17,605 nt of DNA. It comes from CAYLYU01 sp964501925 (GTDB lineage: Bacteria; Pseudomonadota; Zetaproteobacteria; Mariprofundales; Mariprofundaceae). Under the pieces are notes generated by a model, which was given only the letters and a program-made list of their open reading frames with translations, did no database searches and was not told the origin of the DNA. Each line of letters begins with the position of its first letter. The first letter of the stretch is position 1. The stretch is taken from the NCBI GenBank assembly GCA_964501925.1, contig CAZCTM010000035.1, forward strand, positions 1-17,605, in the 5' to 3' direction. Positions 1 to 8,877 of the stretch are shown here, one piece after another. Made by a program: the position numbers and the translations under genes.

Positions 1-8
1 CTATCCAT

Positions 9-47
9 CGCCTAAAGGCGAGGGGTTTACTGATCCCCTATCGGGGA
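9..47. repeat. Two adjacent hairpins at the window edge
   Basis: Two short perfect stem-loops follow each other: CGCC-TAAA-GGCG at 9-20 and TCCCC-TATC-GGGGA at 34-47. The first is followed by AGGGGTTT. This could be the terminator of a gene left of the window. It also resembles the hairpin-rich right end found after tnpB in IS200/IS605 elements, but no tnpB is visible here. The structure is seen directly; the identity is a guess. Confidence 0.35.
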
Positions 48-114
48 CTCTAAAATGAAATGTTTGCCTTGAAACGGATACCACCGATCCGTGCTTGTCA
101 CGCAGAAAGATGGC

Positions 115-126
115 TGATCCGGATCA
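115..126. promoter_or_regulatory. 12-bp perfect palindrome upstream of the cupin gene
   Basis: TGATCCGGATCA is a perfect palindrome 32 bases before the cupin start codon. It could be an operator. No convincing sigma70 promoter was found around it, so the role is open. Confidence 0.2.
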
Positions 127-158
127 TTTCTGCCGCATAAAACTGCTATCATGGGATT

Positions 159-506
159 ATGCAGATCCAACCATCGAACCTGTTTGAACACATTCCCGCG
201 GAACTTCCGGGGGAGCTTGCTGAGACCCTGTTTGAAGGCGAACATATGCGTGCTGAACGCATTGTTTCCAGAGGTCATTGCTCGCCGCATGAGGGCTGGT
301 ATGACCAGGATGAGGACGAATGGGTCATCCTGCTGAAGGGTGGTGCGCGGCTGATTTTCGATGGGGCAGATGAAATGACCGAACTTGCCCCCGGTGATTA
401 CATCCACATTCCGGCGCATGTCAGACATCGGGTTGCCTGGACAGATCCCGACAAGGACACGGTCTGGCTTGCCATATTCTTCCAGCCAGCCAAAAAAACA
501 GGGTGA
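159..506 (+). CDS. Small cupin-domain protein
   Basis: A 115-residue protein that is essentially one cupin beta-barrel. Cupin motif 1 is recognisable around residues 44-62 (HEGWYDQDEDEWVILLKG). Motif 2 lies around residues 77-95, where PGDYIHIPAHVRHRV supplies the typical His. The first His and the downstream Glu would be the other metal ligands. The length fits stand-alone cupins of the type often annotated as 'cupin domain-containing protein' or phosphoribosylaminoimidazole carboxylase-like. No substrate can be read from the sequence. The ribosome site before the ATG is weak, but the N-terminus fits family proteins. It ends 121 bases before the EF-G-like gene on the same strand; a poor CATAAT at 568-573 is the only -10-like sequence between them, so co-transcription is possible. 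Confidence 0.8.
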   Translation: MQIQPSNLFEHIPAELPGELAETLFEGEHMRAERIVSRGHCSPHEGWYDQDEDEWVILLKGGARLIFDGADEMTELAPGDYIHIPAHVRHRVAWTDPDKDTVWLAIFFQPAKKTG

Positions 507-627
507 TGAGAGATCGACTAAAGCCTGCATGATCCGGAGAAAAGAGGACGTTTTTTTCCACTTGTGTCATAATCTACCGCCGTGAATTAAATCTGCGGTT
601 ACTCATGAAACCGGTGAGGAGGGAATC

Positions 628-2646
628 GTGGCTCACGCTGAAAGCGCGCAAATTCGCAACATTGCCCTTGTCGATCACGAGGGGGCGGGGGAAACCACGC
701 TGGTTGAATCCATGCTCAAGGAGGCAGGCGTCATCCAGCGCATGGGACATGTCAAGGATCACAACACGGTCAGTGACTTTGATCCCGATGAAAGGGAAAT
801 GGAAAAGTCCTATTACTGCTCGGTCATTTCTTTCCCCTACCAGGGCCTGCACTTTAACCTTCTTGATGTTCCGGGCTCCCCCGACTGCATCGGTGAAGCC
901 CTAACCGCCCTGCATGCCGTGGAATGCGCCCTAGTCTGTGTTGATGCAACCAGTGGCATCAAGGGCAATACGCGCAAGATGTGGCGTACGGCCTCCCAGC
1001 TTGGACTACCGCGCATCATCGCCATCACGCGCCTGGATGCCGAAAACGCGGATTTCTGGAACACGCTGGGCCAGATCAAGAAGGAATACGGCAATCGCTG
1101 CATCCCGCTTTACGTACCCGATGGCTCGGCCGACTCTTTTTCCAGGATTTATTCCGTCCTGCATGACAAGGACGCCACCGAGGATACAAGAAACAAGCAT
1201 GAAAAGATCGTTGAGGCCATCGTGGAAACCGACGATGACCTGATGGAACGCTATCTTGAAGGTGAGGACATCGGGGAAGATGAGCTGATCCATGCTCTCA
1301 AGTCGGCCCTCATGACGGGCAGCCTGTTTCCCGTTGTGCCCACTGCGGCGGAGAAAGGGATTGGCTCCGAAGAACTCCTGAATCTGCTATCCAGCCTGGC
1401 GCCCGCTCCCCACGAAATCCGGCGCACACTTCTGGAAGAGGACAGTGATGAGGAGATCCCCTTAAGTGAAGTGAAGGGATTCTGCGGTTACGTGTTCCAT
1501 ACCGCCGCTGACGAGTTTGTCACCCGCATATCGTATGTTCGCATCCTGTCCGGTTCACTTTCCAGCAACTCCACCATCCTTAACCGGCGATCGGGCAAGA
1601 CCGAGAAAGTTGGTCATATTTTCAAGGTCTTTGGCAAGCATCAGACTGAAGTCAGCCAGGCCGGGGCCGGAGACATTATTGCCATACCCAAGGTGGAAGA
1701 CATGCATGCCGGGGATGTCATCACCGACAGCCAGACCCATGTCCGTATGGAAGAGATCAAGTTCCCGGTCCCCATGGCCTCCTTGGCCGTCAAACCGAAA
1801 ACGCGCAAGGATGAACAGAAGATCAGTGCCGCCCTCCATGAGCTGGAAAACGATGATCGGACGTTCCACGTGCATTCCGATCCCCAGACGGGTGATCTGA
1901 TCATCAGCGGTATGTCCGATGCCCACCTTGACCTGATGTTGAGGAAACTGAAAAGGCGGCACAAGGTCGAGGTCATTGTTTCACCCCCCAAGATCCCCTA
2001 CAAGGAAACGATCACCAAAAGTGTCAAAAATGTTGAATACACGCATAAGAAACAATCCGGGGGGGCGGGTCAGTATGCCAGGGTCTTTATCAACCTTGAA
2101 CCGATTGCCCGCGGAGCCGGATATGAATTTGTGGACAAGATCTTCGGCGGTGCCATTGATGCGGTGTTCAGGCCTTCCGTGGATAAAGGGATCCAGGCCA
2201 AGATGGCGGAAGGTGTCCTGGCCGGTTATCCGGTGACCGACGTAAAGGTCACGCTCGTCGATGGCAAGACTCATCCCGTGGATTCCAAGGATATCGCCTT
2301 CCAGATTGCCGGCAGGGAAGTCTTTAAGAAGGCCTTTCTTCAGTGCAATCCTGTCCTGCTTGAGCCTATTGTGAGAATGGAGGTAAACGTGCCCCAGGAG
2401 AACATCGGCGACATTATCGGTGATCTCAACTCGAAGCGCGGCAAAATCATCTCATCCGACTCCTCCGGGACCACCGCCACCATCAGGGCGCTGGTGCCCC
2501 TGGCCGAAATACAGTCCTACCAGGCCCAGTTGAAATCAATGACCAGTGGTGAAGGCAGCTACTTTATCGAGTTCGATCATTATGACTTTGTACCGGCACA
2601 CATCCAGAAGAAGATTATTGCCGAGTATCAGAAGGGAGAAGGCTAG
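628..2646 (+). CDS. EF-G-like translation factor with degenerate GTPase motifs
   Basis: A 672-residue protein with the full five-domain EF-G order: G domain (about 1-270), domain II (about 285-380), III (395-470), IV (475-590) and V (595-672). Domain IV keeps the EF-G signature THKKQSGGAGQYARV, and the C-terminus is EF-G-like. The start is GTG at 628, preceded by GAGGAGG at 616-622. The G domain is odd. The P-loop reads DHEGAGETT, with Glu22 where Lys is required. The DxPGH motif is DVPGS, so the catalytic His is Ser84. NKxD is TRLD (134-137). The switch I region (residues 50-65) has no RGITI and shows Tyr where the Mg-binding Thr should be. The protein belongs to the EF-G2/FusA2-like paralogues rather than canonical FusA. 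Paralogues that work without GTP hydrolysis are known (Bacteroides EF-G2), so a ribosome-binding, non-hydrolysing role is plausible. That role is inference. Confidence 0.9.
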   Translation: MAHAESAQIRNIALVDHEGAGETTLVESMLKEAGVIQRMGHVKDHNTVSDFDPDEREMEKSYYCSVISFPYQGLHFNLLDVPGSPDCIGEALTALHAVECALVCVDATSGIKGNTRKMWRTASQLGLPRIIAITRLDAENADFWNTLGQIKKEYGNRCIPLYVPDGSADSFSRIYSVLHDKDATEDTRNKHEKIVEAIVETDDDLMERYLEGEDIGEDELIHALKSALMTGSLFPVVPTAAEKGIGSEELLNLLSSLAPAPHEIRRTLLEEDSDEEIPLSEVKGFCGYVFHTAADEFVTRISYVRILSGSLSSNSTILNRRSGKTEKVGHIFKVFGKHQTEVSQAGAGDIIAIPKVEDMHAGDVITDSQTHVRMEEIKFPVPMASLAVKPKTRKDEQKISAALHELENDDRTFHVHSDPQTGDLIISGMSDAHLDLMLRKLKRRHKVEVIVSPPKIPYKETITKSVKNVEYTHKKQSGGAGQYARVFINLEPIARGAGYEFVDKIFGGAIDAVFRPSVDKGIQAKMAEGVLAGYPVTDVKVTLVDGKTHPVDSKDIAFQIAGREVFKKAFLQCNPVLLEPIVRMEVNVPQENIGDIIGDLNSKRGKIISSDSSGTTATIRALVPLAEIQSYQAQLKSMTSGEGSYFIEFDHYDFVPAHIQKKIIAEYQKGEG

Positions 2647-2661
2647 GAGTGAGGCCTGACG

Positions 2662-2692
2662 CTTCCTTGATGGCCTGATGGCCAGCAGGAAG
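2662..2692 (+). terminator. Stem-loop after the EF-G-like gene
   Basis: CTTCCT (2662-2667) pairs with AGGAAG (2687-2692), and an inner stem TGGCC-TGAT-GGCCA stacks on it. A weak T-rich stretch (TGTCTTTCTG) follows after 4 bases. It may terminate the EF-G-like transcript or only attenuate it, since trhA starts close by. Confidence 0.45.
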
Positions 2693-2716
2693 AGGCTGTC
2701 TTTCTGATGTCAAGGG

Positions 2717-3367
2717 ATGGCTTTTCCCTGCCTGTCGACAGATCACATGGATAGGGAAGAACGATTCAACTGCTACAGTCACCTTGTCGCCTTGATACTG
2801 GCTGTTGTCGGCCTTGCGGTGCTGGTTGTCTCGGCCGTTCGAAGTGGCAACCCGTGGAAAATTGTGACCTTCAGTATTTATGGCACCAGCCTTGCGCTCA
2901 TGTACGCCTTCTCCACCCTGTATCATGGTCTGGAGGGCAAGGTCAAAAAAACCCTTCGCAAACTCGATCATATAGCCATCTATCTCTTGATTGCGGGCAC
3001 CTATACACCCTTCACCCTGGTAAGCATGGATGGTGGGGGATGGGGATGGACACTGTTCGGGATTGTCTGGGGACTGGCTGTGATTGGCATTCTTCTGGAT
3101 GTGCTGCATTCCAGAGGTGCCCGCCCCTTCCAGATCGCCATCTACTTGATCATGGGCTGGCTTATCGTCATCTCCTGGCCAAGACTGGTGGAGGTTCTTC
3201 CCGCCACTGCTATCGGCCTGCTGGCGGCAGGAGGTGGATTCTATACGGTGGGTATCATCTTCTACGGTATGGATGAAAAGTTTCGCCACGCCCATGAAAT
3301 CTGGCATCTCTTTGTGCTGGCCGGAAGCATCAGCCACTACCTTGCCGTGTTTCTCTACATCGCCTAG
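2717..3367 (+). CDS. trhA: TrhA/hemolysin III family membrane protein
   Basis: A seven-helix protein of the PAQR/hemolysin III superfamily, which contains the E. coli membrane energetics protein TrhA (YqfA). Family motifs are visible. ERFNCYSHL at the N-terminus is followed by STLYH (66-70), then LDHIAIYLLIAGTYTPF (about 83-99) with the conserved Asp-His, and finally HEIWH (193-197) near the C-terminus. These His/Asp/Ser residues form the metal site in this superfamily. An in-frame stop lies just upstream, so the start is ATG 2717 or ATG 2747. Neither has a good ribosome site, and 2747 (MDREERFN) fits the family N-terminus better. It converges on the tolC-like gene. 'Hemolysin' is a historical name and says nothing about the real role. 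Confidence 0.85.
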   Translation: MAFPCLSTDHMDREERFNCYSHLVALILAVVGLAVLVVSAVRSGNPWKIVTFSIYGTSLALMYAFSTLYHGLEGKVKKTLRKLDHIAIYLLIAGTYTPFTLVSMDGGGWGWTLFGIVWGLAVIGILLDVLHSRGARPFQIAIYLIMGWLIVISWPRLVEVLPATAIGLLAAGGGFYTVGIIFYGMDEKFRHAHEIWHLFVLAGSISHYLAVFLYIA

Positions 3368-3383
3368 CGGGTCAATGGACCAC

Positions 3384-3413
3384 GAGCAGGAATTCCGGTC
3401 ATAAACCCTGCTC
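3384..3413. terminator. Weak inverted repeat between convergent genes
   Basis: GAGCAGG (3384-3390) pairs with CCTGCTC (3407-3413) across the short gap between trhA and the tolC-like gene, and covers the tolC-like stop codon. The loop is long (16 bases) and there is no T-run, so a bidirectional terminator is only a possibility. Confidence 0.25.
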
Positions 3414-4739
3414 CCTTGTAAGCAAGGCGCTCATTCGTCCCAGTTCATCGAGGGAAAGATCTCCAACACTGGCTGCCAGTTGCAATCGTGCAAGAAGATA
3501 GGCGCCCCGGGCTGAAACCAGGTCACGTCTCGCCAGGGCCAGTCGATCTTCCACATCCAGGAACTCGACGATTGTTCTCAAGCCGACCTCGTAACCTATT
3601 CCTGCCGCCTTCCTCGCCTTCTTTGCCGAAAGCAAGGCCTGGGCACTTGCATGGACCTGGGCCACAGCCGCCTTGATGTTCAGAAACGCCTCACGGGCCG
3701 CTAGCCTTGCCTGACGTCGCGTATCCGCCAGACGATATTGCGACTGGACCTGAAGCTTCCTTGTCTTGCGTTGCTGTGCCAATGAACCCCCACCCGCATA
3801 AATCGGCACCTCCACCTGGATGCCTATGCGCCCCGTCCTGGCCGTAACACCTGTTCCGAACTGGCTGGCCGTACTCTTCTCCCAGTCATAACCCGCCACC
3901 AGATCCACACTGGGCACAACCAGGCCAAAGGCCTTTCTGACCTCCTCCCTGGCAATGGCGAACTCCTTTTCGGCAAGAAGGACGGACTTTGATCTCTGCT
4001 CGGCCTTCTCTTCCCACTGGCTGACATCGTCCGGCTGAGGCATCGCGGGTTTAAAATCATCGGAGAATGTCAGCAGGTTTTCAGCGGCAGCTCCGGTCAG
4101 GGAGGTAAAGCGTGCCCTGGCGGTATTCAGTCTGTTCTCGGCCCGGATCACGCTGCTGTGCACCAGATCAAGGCGGCTTTTGGCCTCCAGGGCGTCGTTG
4201 ATCATGGCCGTTCCCGCCTCAAACGCTGCCCTGGCCTGTTGATGCAAGCGTTCAACCGCCCGCGCCTGCGCCCTGGCTGACATGAGCTCTTCCCTGGCCA
4301 CAAGCACATCCACATAAGCTCCTGCCGTCTCAAGAAACAGTGCCTGGCGCGCCAGCGACAAACTGATTTCTCCCACTTCTGAAGAGAGCCTGCCTTGCTC
4401 ATAACCCGCCCAGCGATCGAGATGAAACAGGGGCTGAATGAGTTCGATGCCTGCTCGTGAACGGTTGTAATCCACATTCGGGGGGAAAAATGGAAGGGGT
4501 TGAGTATAGCCAAAATTCTGATGGAAGCGGCTGAAACTGCCCGATCCCTGTACATAGGGGAGCAGGTAGGCCCTGGCCAGGGCCACATCTTCAAGGGACG
4601 CGTCCCGTCCGGCTTTTGCAGCCGCAAAGGCAGGCGCGTGCTCAAGGGCCAGATTTGCGGCCTTCAGCAGGTCCAGCCGCTCACCAGCCCAGGCCGGAAC
4701 ACTGACAAGCAAAGCAAGAAACAGCATCGCAACTCTCAT
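3399..4739 (-). CDS. TolC-family outer-membrane efflux channel
   Basis: A 446-residue protein with a clear signal peptide (MRVAMLFLALLVSVPAWAG, cleaved after AWA). Two long Ala/Arg/Glu-rich helical repeats follow, typical of the TolC trimeric tunnel (residues about 20-230 and 235-440). The motif LAARQAFLN-like LAAREAFLNIKAAVAQV and the repeated LDLVHSS/LDVEDRLALARRDL segments fit outer-membrane efflux protein domains. It is the last gene of the tetR-MFP-RND-tolC block: its ATG overlaps the RND stop by 4 bases. It should provide the outer-membrane exit duct for the pump. A dedicated TolC in the same operon suggests that the pump does not rely on a shared channel. Confidence 0.92.
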   Translation of the reverse strand: MRVAMLFLALLVSVPAWAGERLDLLKAANLALEHAPAFAAAKAGRDASLEDVALARAYLLPYVQGSGSFSRFHQNFGYTQPLPFFPPNVDYNRSRAGIELIQPLFHLDRWAGYEQGRLSSEVGEISLSLARQALFLETAGAYVDVLVAREELMSARAQARAVERLHQQARAAFEAGTAMINDALEAKSRLDLVHSSVIRAENRLNTARARFTSLTGAAAENLLTFSDDFKPAMPQPDDVSQWEEKAEQRSKSVLLAEKEFAIAREEVRKAFGLVVPSVDLVAGYDWEKSTASQFGTGVTARTGRIGIQVEVPIYAGGGSLAQQRKTRKLQVQSQYRLADTRRQARLAAREAFLNIKAAVAQVHASAQALLSAKKARKAAGIGYEVGLRTIVEFLDVEDRLALARRDLVSARGAYLLARLQLAASVGDLSLDELGRMSALLTREQGL

Positions 4740-7700
4740 ACTGCCTCCTTCCAGAACCTTCTCTGCAATCGCTCAAGACCGTGCTCAAGCAGGGAATAGG
4801 CTGCCGGTACCACGATCAGCGTCAGCAACGTGGACGATATCATGCCGCCGATAACCGCGACCGACATGGGAATTGTCATCTCACTTCCTGACCCCAGACC
4901 CAGGGCGGAGGGGAGCATGGCAAAAATAATGGTCAGGGAGGTCATCAGCACCGGTCGCATACGAATCGGACATGCCTCGCGCAATGCCCGGTCAATGTCC
5001 ATGCCCTCAGACCGGTACTGATTGGTCAGATCCACGAGCAGGATCGAATTCTTCGCCACCAGCCCCACCAGCAGGACAAGACCGATCATGGAAAAGATGT
5101 TCAGTGTCCCACCGGTAATCACCAGGGCAGCAATCCCGCCAACTATGGCCATGGGTTGCGCCAGCATAAGCACCCAGGGCTGGGCAAAAGAATTGAACTG
5201 GCTGGCCAACACCATGAAAATCAGGATCATGGCTATGCTGAAGGCAAACATCATGTTCTTGGCGGTCTTTCCAAACTCTGCAGCCTGACCCGTAAAGATG
5301 ATGCCGTAACCTGGCGGCAGAAGTTCGTGGGCAATCTCCTGAACATTTGCCACTGCGCTCCCCAGCGGCATGGCCGGTGCCGAATAGAACATGCCCGCAT
5401 AACGCAGGTCCATTTTCTGGATCACCGCCGGGCCAAGCTTTCGCTCCCACCTGCTGATGGTATCCAGGCGTACCTGTTCTCCTGCTGGTGTGCGCAGATA
5501 CACTTTGGTCAGGTCTTCCGGATACTTCAGGCTGCCGCCCATGGCCTTGAGCCGGATATTGTAACGGTTGCCATCACCGGGCTCGTCATTGAACCTGGCA
5601 ACGTTGAATCCACCGGCCAGAACCCCGATGGTCTGGGCGATATCGATGGCCGACAACCCGAGGTCACGTGCCCTTTGCCGGTCAACCTCGATCTTCAGTT
5701 GCGGAAGGTCGAGCTGAAGATCCAGATCGATGTGACCCATCCCGGGGACCGCATCCAGCCGTTCCTTAAGCGCCTTTGAAAGCCGGGCGACCTCCGCAAG
5801 ATCATGGCCGGTCAGGGAAAACTGCAAGGGTTCTCCCCGTTGACCGCCACCCACGATCGGCACCTTCACCGCAAACGCGTGAATGCCAGGAATCTGATCG
5901 ATCTGTCTCTGGATCTGGGGAATGATCTCCCACTGCCTTCGATTGCGGTTTGCCTTGTTTTTCAGCCGGACAAATGCCATGCCCTGATTGACCTGCCCAA
6001 GACGGCCTGAACCAATCAGAGTGAAATAGCTGACAATGTCCGGATCACCGGCCAATACCGCCTCCAGGGCCTGCAAGCGTTCGCGGCTATCGGCAATGGA
6101 AACGCCCAGTGGGGCCTTGAAGATAATCATAAAGCGTCCTTCATCCTCCTCCGGGACAAAGCCCTTACCAATGACCCCGAACAGCGTCATGCTGGCGATG
6201 AAGATGCCTATCGTACCGAACAGGACCTTCCAGCGGTGATTCAGGCAGACATGGAGGAAGCGGCGATAGATCCTGTCCATCCACGTAAATCCCCTGTCAA
6301 ACAGGCGGTAAATTCGTCCATGTTTTTTTTCAACTTGCAGATAACGCGAGCAAAGCATGGGTACCAGCGTCAGCGAAATAAACAGGGAGGCCAGAACGCC
6401 AAAGGTCACTATCACGGCAAAGGCGTTAAAAAAGCGACCGATCATGCCTTCCATGAAAATTACCGGGGCAAAAATGGCGACAATGCTCAGACTCGCTGCA
6501 ACCACCGCAAAGGTGACCTGCCTGCTGCCGGAGAGCGCGGCGCGCCTCGCATCAGGCTCCAGGCCCTCCTCCCGGTGCCGGTAAACGTTTTCCAGCACGA
6601 CAATCGCGTCATCCACCACGATACCGATCAGCAGGAGCAAAGCCAGCAGTGTCATCAGATTCAGGGTGAAGCCAAAAAAATAGGCAATGGCAATCGCCGC
6701 AAGCATGGAAACAGGTATCGCCGTGCTTACAATCAGTGTTGCCCGGAAGTTTTTCAGGAAAATCAGGACAACAACAAAGGCAAGAATCACTGATTCGATG
6801 AGGTGTTCCTTGAGCCCGTCGACAATGCCCTGGATGATGTCTGCGTCATTGGAGGCAATATCAATTTCCATGCCCGGGGGCAGCGATGGAAGAATCTCCT
6901 GATTCAGCCTTCGCCTGACTTCATCAGCAATGGCTACGACGTTGGCACCGGTGACCTTCACAATGCCCAGACCGACCGTGGGCTGGCCATTGAACCGGGC
7001 GAGCTGTCTGTAATCAGCCATGCCATCGTCGACTCTGGCAATATCCGCAAGTTTAATGGTACTGCCGCCCACGGCCCGAATCACCATATCTTTCAGGGCG
7101 TCCGTGCTGTGGAACTCCAGATCCAGCTTGATCATGTACTCGCGCTTGTCACCGGTCAGAAAGCCGCCAGGAAACTGAACATGTTCCTTCCTGAATGAGG
7201 CGATCACCTCCGGGATGGTGACGCCGAACCCCCGCATGCGATCCAGATCAAGCCAGACACGAATGGTCCGCTTGCGCTCCCCCCCAATCTGAACCTCACC
7301 CACCCCGTCAATGTTTTCCAGGCGCTTCTTGATGACATTGCGGGCATACTGGTTAAGTTGCTGCAACGTACGATGTCCCGTCAGGGAGAGCCACATGACG
7401 GGAGCCGCGCCAATCTCGACCTTGGCAACGATCGGAGGGTCACTGTCTGGAGGTAACTCCCTCAGAATCTGGTTGACCTTCGCCTGAACTTCATTAAACG
7501 CAATGTCGATGTCCTTGGAGAGGAGAAACTGGATAGTCACCACCGAAACACCCGGCGATGAAAAGGAAATCACATGTTCAATGCCGGGGATGCTGTTGAC
7601 CTTTTCCTCAATAATCGAGGTGATCGATGCGTCCACAATCTCCGGGTCCGCACCCACCTGAACGGTTGTCACGGATACCATCGGGAAATCGACGCTGGGA

Positions 7701-7810
7701 AACCGGTCAACACCGATGCGCTGATAGCTCACAATACCGAACAGGACAAATAAACCCGACATCATCCACGCCAGCACGTGGCGATTGATCGATAGCTCCG
7801 GCAAGCTCAT
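4736..7810 (-). CDS. RND inner-membrane multidrug/metabolite efflux pump (HAE1/AcrB-MdtB type)
   Basis: At 1024 residues this is the usual full length for an HAE1 RND transporter. The first helix (about 12-30) is followed by a large periplasmic loop, then helices from about 340 on, a second loop and a second helix set, mirroring the internal duplication. The proton-relay residues are intact: Asp400-Asp401 in GIVVDDAIVVLENV (TM4) and Lys920 in VGLVAKNSILLVD (TM10). It should use proton influx to expel hydrophobic or amphiphilic compounds from membrane and periplasm. The substrate cannot be read, though the neighbouring lipid-like pathway is a candidate source. The start overlaps the MFP stop by 4 bases and the end overlaps the tolC-like start by 4, so subunit production is translationally coupled. 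Confidence 0.95.
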   Translation of the reverse strand: MSLPELSINRHVLAWMMSGLFVLFGIVSYQRIGVDRFPSVDFPMVSVTTVQVGADPEIVDASITSIIEEKVNSIPGIEHVISFSSPGVSVVTIQFLLSKDIDIAFNEVQAKVNQILRELPPDSDPPIVAKVEIGAAPVMWLSLTGHRTLQQLNQYARNVIKKRLENIDGVGEVQIGGERKRTIRVWLDLDRMRGFGVTIPEVIASFRKEHVQFPGGFLTGDKREYMIKLDLEFHSTDALKDMVIRAVGGSTIKLADIARVDDGMADYRQLARFNGQPTVGLGIVKVTGANVVAIADEVRRRLNQEILPSLPPGMEIDIASNDADIIQGIVDGLKEHLIESVILAFVVVLIFLKNFRATLIVSTAIPVSMLAAIAIAYFFGFTLNLMTLLALLLLIGIVVDDAIVVLENVYRHREEGLEPDARRAALSGSRQVTFAVVAASLSIVAIFAPVIFMEGMIGRFFNAFAVIVTFGVLASLFISLTLVPMLCSRYLQVEKKHGRIYRLFDRGFTWMDRIYRRFLHVCLNHRWKVLFGTIGIFIASMTLFGVIGKGFVPEEDEGRFMIIFKAPLGVSIADSRERLQALEAVLAGDPDIVSYFTLIGSGRLGQVNQGMAFVRLKNKANRNRRQWEIIPQIQRQIDQIPGIHAFAVKVPIVGGGQRGEPLQFSLTGHDLAEVARLSKALKERLDAVPGMGHIDLDLQLDLPQLKIEVDRQRARDLGLSAIDIAQTIGVLAGGFNVARFNDEPGDGNRYNIRLKAMGGSLKYPEDLTKVYLRTPAGEQVRLDTISRWERKLGPAVIQKMDLRYAGMFYSAPAMPLGSAVANVQEIAHELLPPGYGIIFTGQAAEFGKTAKNMMFAFSIAMILIFMVLASQFNSFAQPWVLMLAQPMAIVGGIAALVITGGTLNIFSMIGLVLLVGLVAKNSILLVDLTNQYRSEGMDIDRALREACPIRMRPVLMTSLTIIFAMLPSALGLGSGSEMTIPMSVAVIGGMISSTLLTLIVVPAAYSLLEHGLERLQRRFWKEAV

Positions 7811-8877
7811 GGCATGGAACCCTGGATCTTGACCACAGCACCATCCGTCAGAAATGACGCGCCGGCCGCAGCCAGAGCGACACCGGCTTCAAGGCCATCC
7901 AGAATCTCAACGTAGCCGCCACTGTGTACACCAATATGCACACCTCTTTCCCTGACATGGTCGCCTTCGATGACATACACAACATGACCGGACGGTCGCA
8001 AGACCAGGCATTCTTCCGGAACCACCACCGCCTGCTTGTGTGTGGCCAGGATGATTTCTGCAATAACGCTGTTACCCGGCCGCCAATTTCCCGGATTTTG
8101 AATGTCCACCCGTGCCTCAAAGGCATTGGAGGCCCTGCCGACCACCGGTGTGAGCTCGGTAATAACCCCATGGACAATCCTCTTGTCCGCGGGAAGGTGC
8201 AAACGGACGGGCAGCCCGACCCTGATCCGCCCCCCTTCAGTTTCAGGAATGGTAATCGCCACCACAAAGCTGGTATCGGTCACCAGCTGAAACATGGGGT
8301 TTCCTACACCCATGTAGGTGCCCGCCGCCACATAGCGCTTCTGCACGTAACCCGACAGTGGCGCGACAACGCGTGTGCGCAGAAGATTGTTCTCCGCCTG
8401 CAACCTTCTGGCCTCGGCAGCCCTGGCACCCTTCCGAAGAGCGGCCAGTTCAGCCTCCGCCTGATCCAGCATGGTTTGGGAAACAAACTGTTCTCTCGCA
8501 AGCCTGTGATAGCGGCCGACCAGTCGTGACTGCGCCTTGACCCGTGCCTGGATCCTGGCCACTTCCGCCCGCGCAGCAGTCACTTCGGCCTGCAGATCCC
8601 TGGCGTCCAGAAGGGCCAGAATCTGGCCCTTCTCGACCGCATCACCTTCATCCGCTTCAACCCTGATCACCCTGCCGGGAACTTCGGCAGCCACCGTGAC
8701 CGCAGCCGGATCGACGATTCGTCCAAGTGCCTCCTCTCGAACCTCCACATCCTGCAACCTGCTTGTGGCCACAGTAATCTTGGCAGAGCGCAGCCTGTCC
8801 GGGCCCGGACGTTCCTGTTCATCATTTCCACAGGATGTCAGAATGATCAGAACTGCCAGCCATACGAGCCTTTTCAT
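7807..8877 (-). CDS. RND periplasmic adaptor (membrane-fusion lipoprotein)
   Basis: A 356-residue HlyD/AcrA-type adaptor. The lipobox LTSC puts the lipidated Cys at residue 16, so it is probably anchored in the inner membrane. A first half-lipoyl segment (VAAEVPGRVIRVEADEGDAV, about 63-82) is followed by a coiled-coil hairpin rich in Ala, Arg and Glu (about 95-165). The second half-lipoyl segment is TRVVAPLSGYVQKRYVAAG, followed by the beta-barrel and membrane-proximal domains (EILDGLEAGVALAAAG). It links the RND pump to the TolC-type channel. Both ends are 4-base overlaps, with tetR upstream and the pump gene downstream. Confidence 0.94.
   Translation of the reverse strand: MKRLVWLAVLIILTSCGNDEQERPGPDRLRSAKITVATSRLQDVEVREEALGRIVDPAAVTVAAEVPGRVIRVEADEGDAVEKGQILALLDARDLQAEVTAARAEVARIQARVKAQSRLVGRYHRLAREQFVSQTMLDQAEAELAALRKGARAAEARRLQAENNLLRTRVVAPLSGYVQKRYVAAGTYMGVGNPMFQLVTDTSFVVAITIPETEGGRIRVGLPVRLHLPADKRIVHGVITELTPVVGRASNAFEARVDIQNPGNWRPGNSVIAEIILATHKQAVVVPEECLVLRPSGHVVYVIEGDHVRERGVHIGVHSGGYVEILDGLEAGVALAAAGASFLTDGAVVKIQGSMP

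Noticed and set aside
27..530. 167-residue minus-strand frame covering the cupin gene
   Set aside because: It is antisense to a clear cupin, has no domain, and no ribosome site that would favour it.
2615..3337. 240-residue minus-strand frame opposite trhA
   Set aside because: His/Gln-rich shadow of a membrane-protein gene, with no family features.
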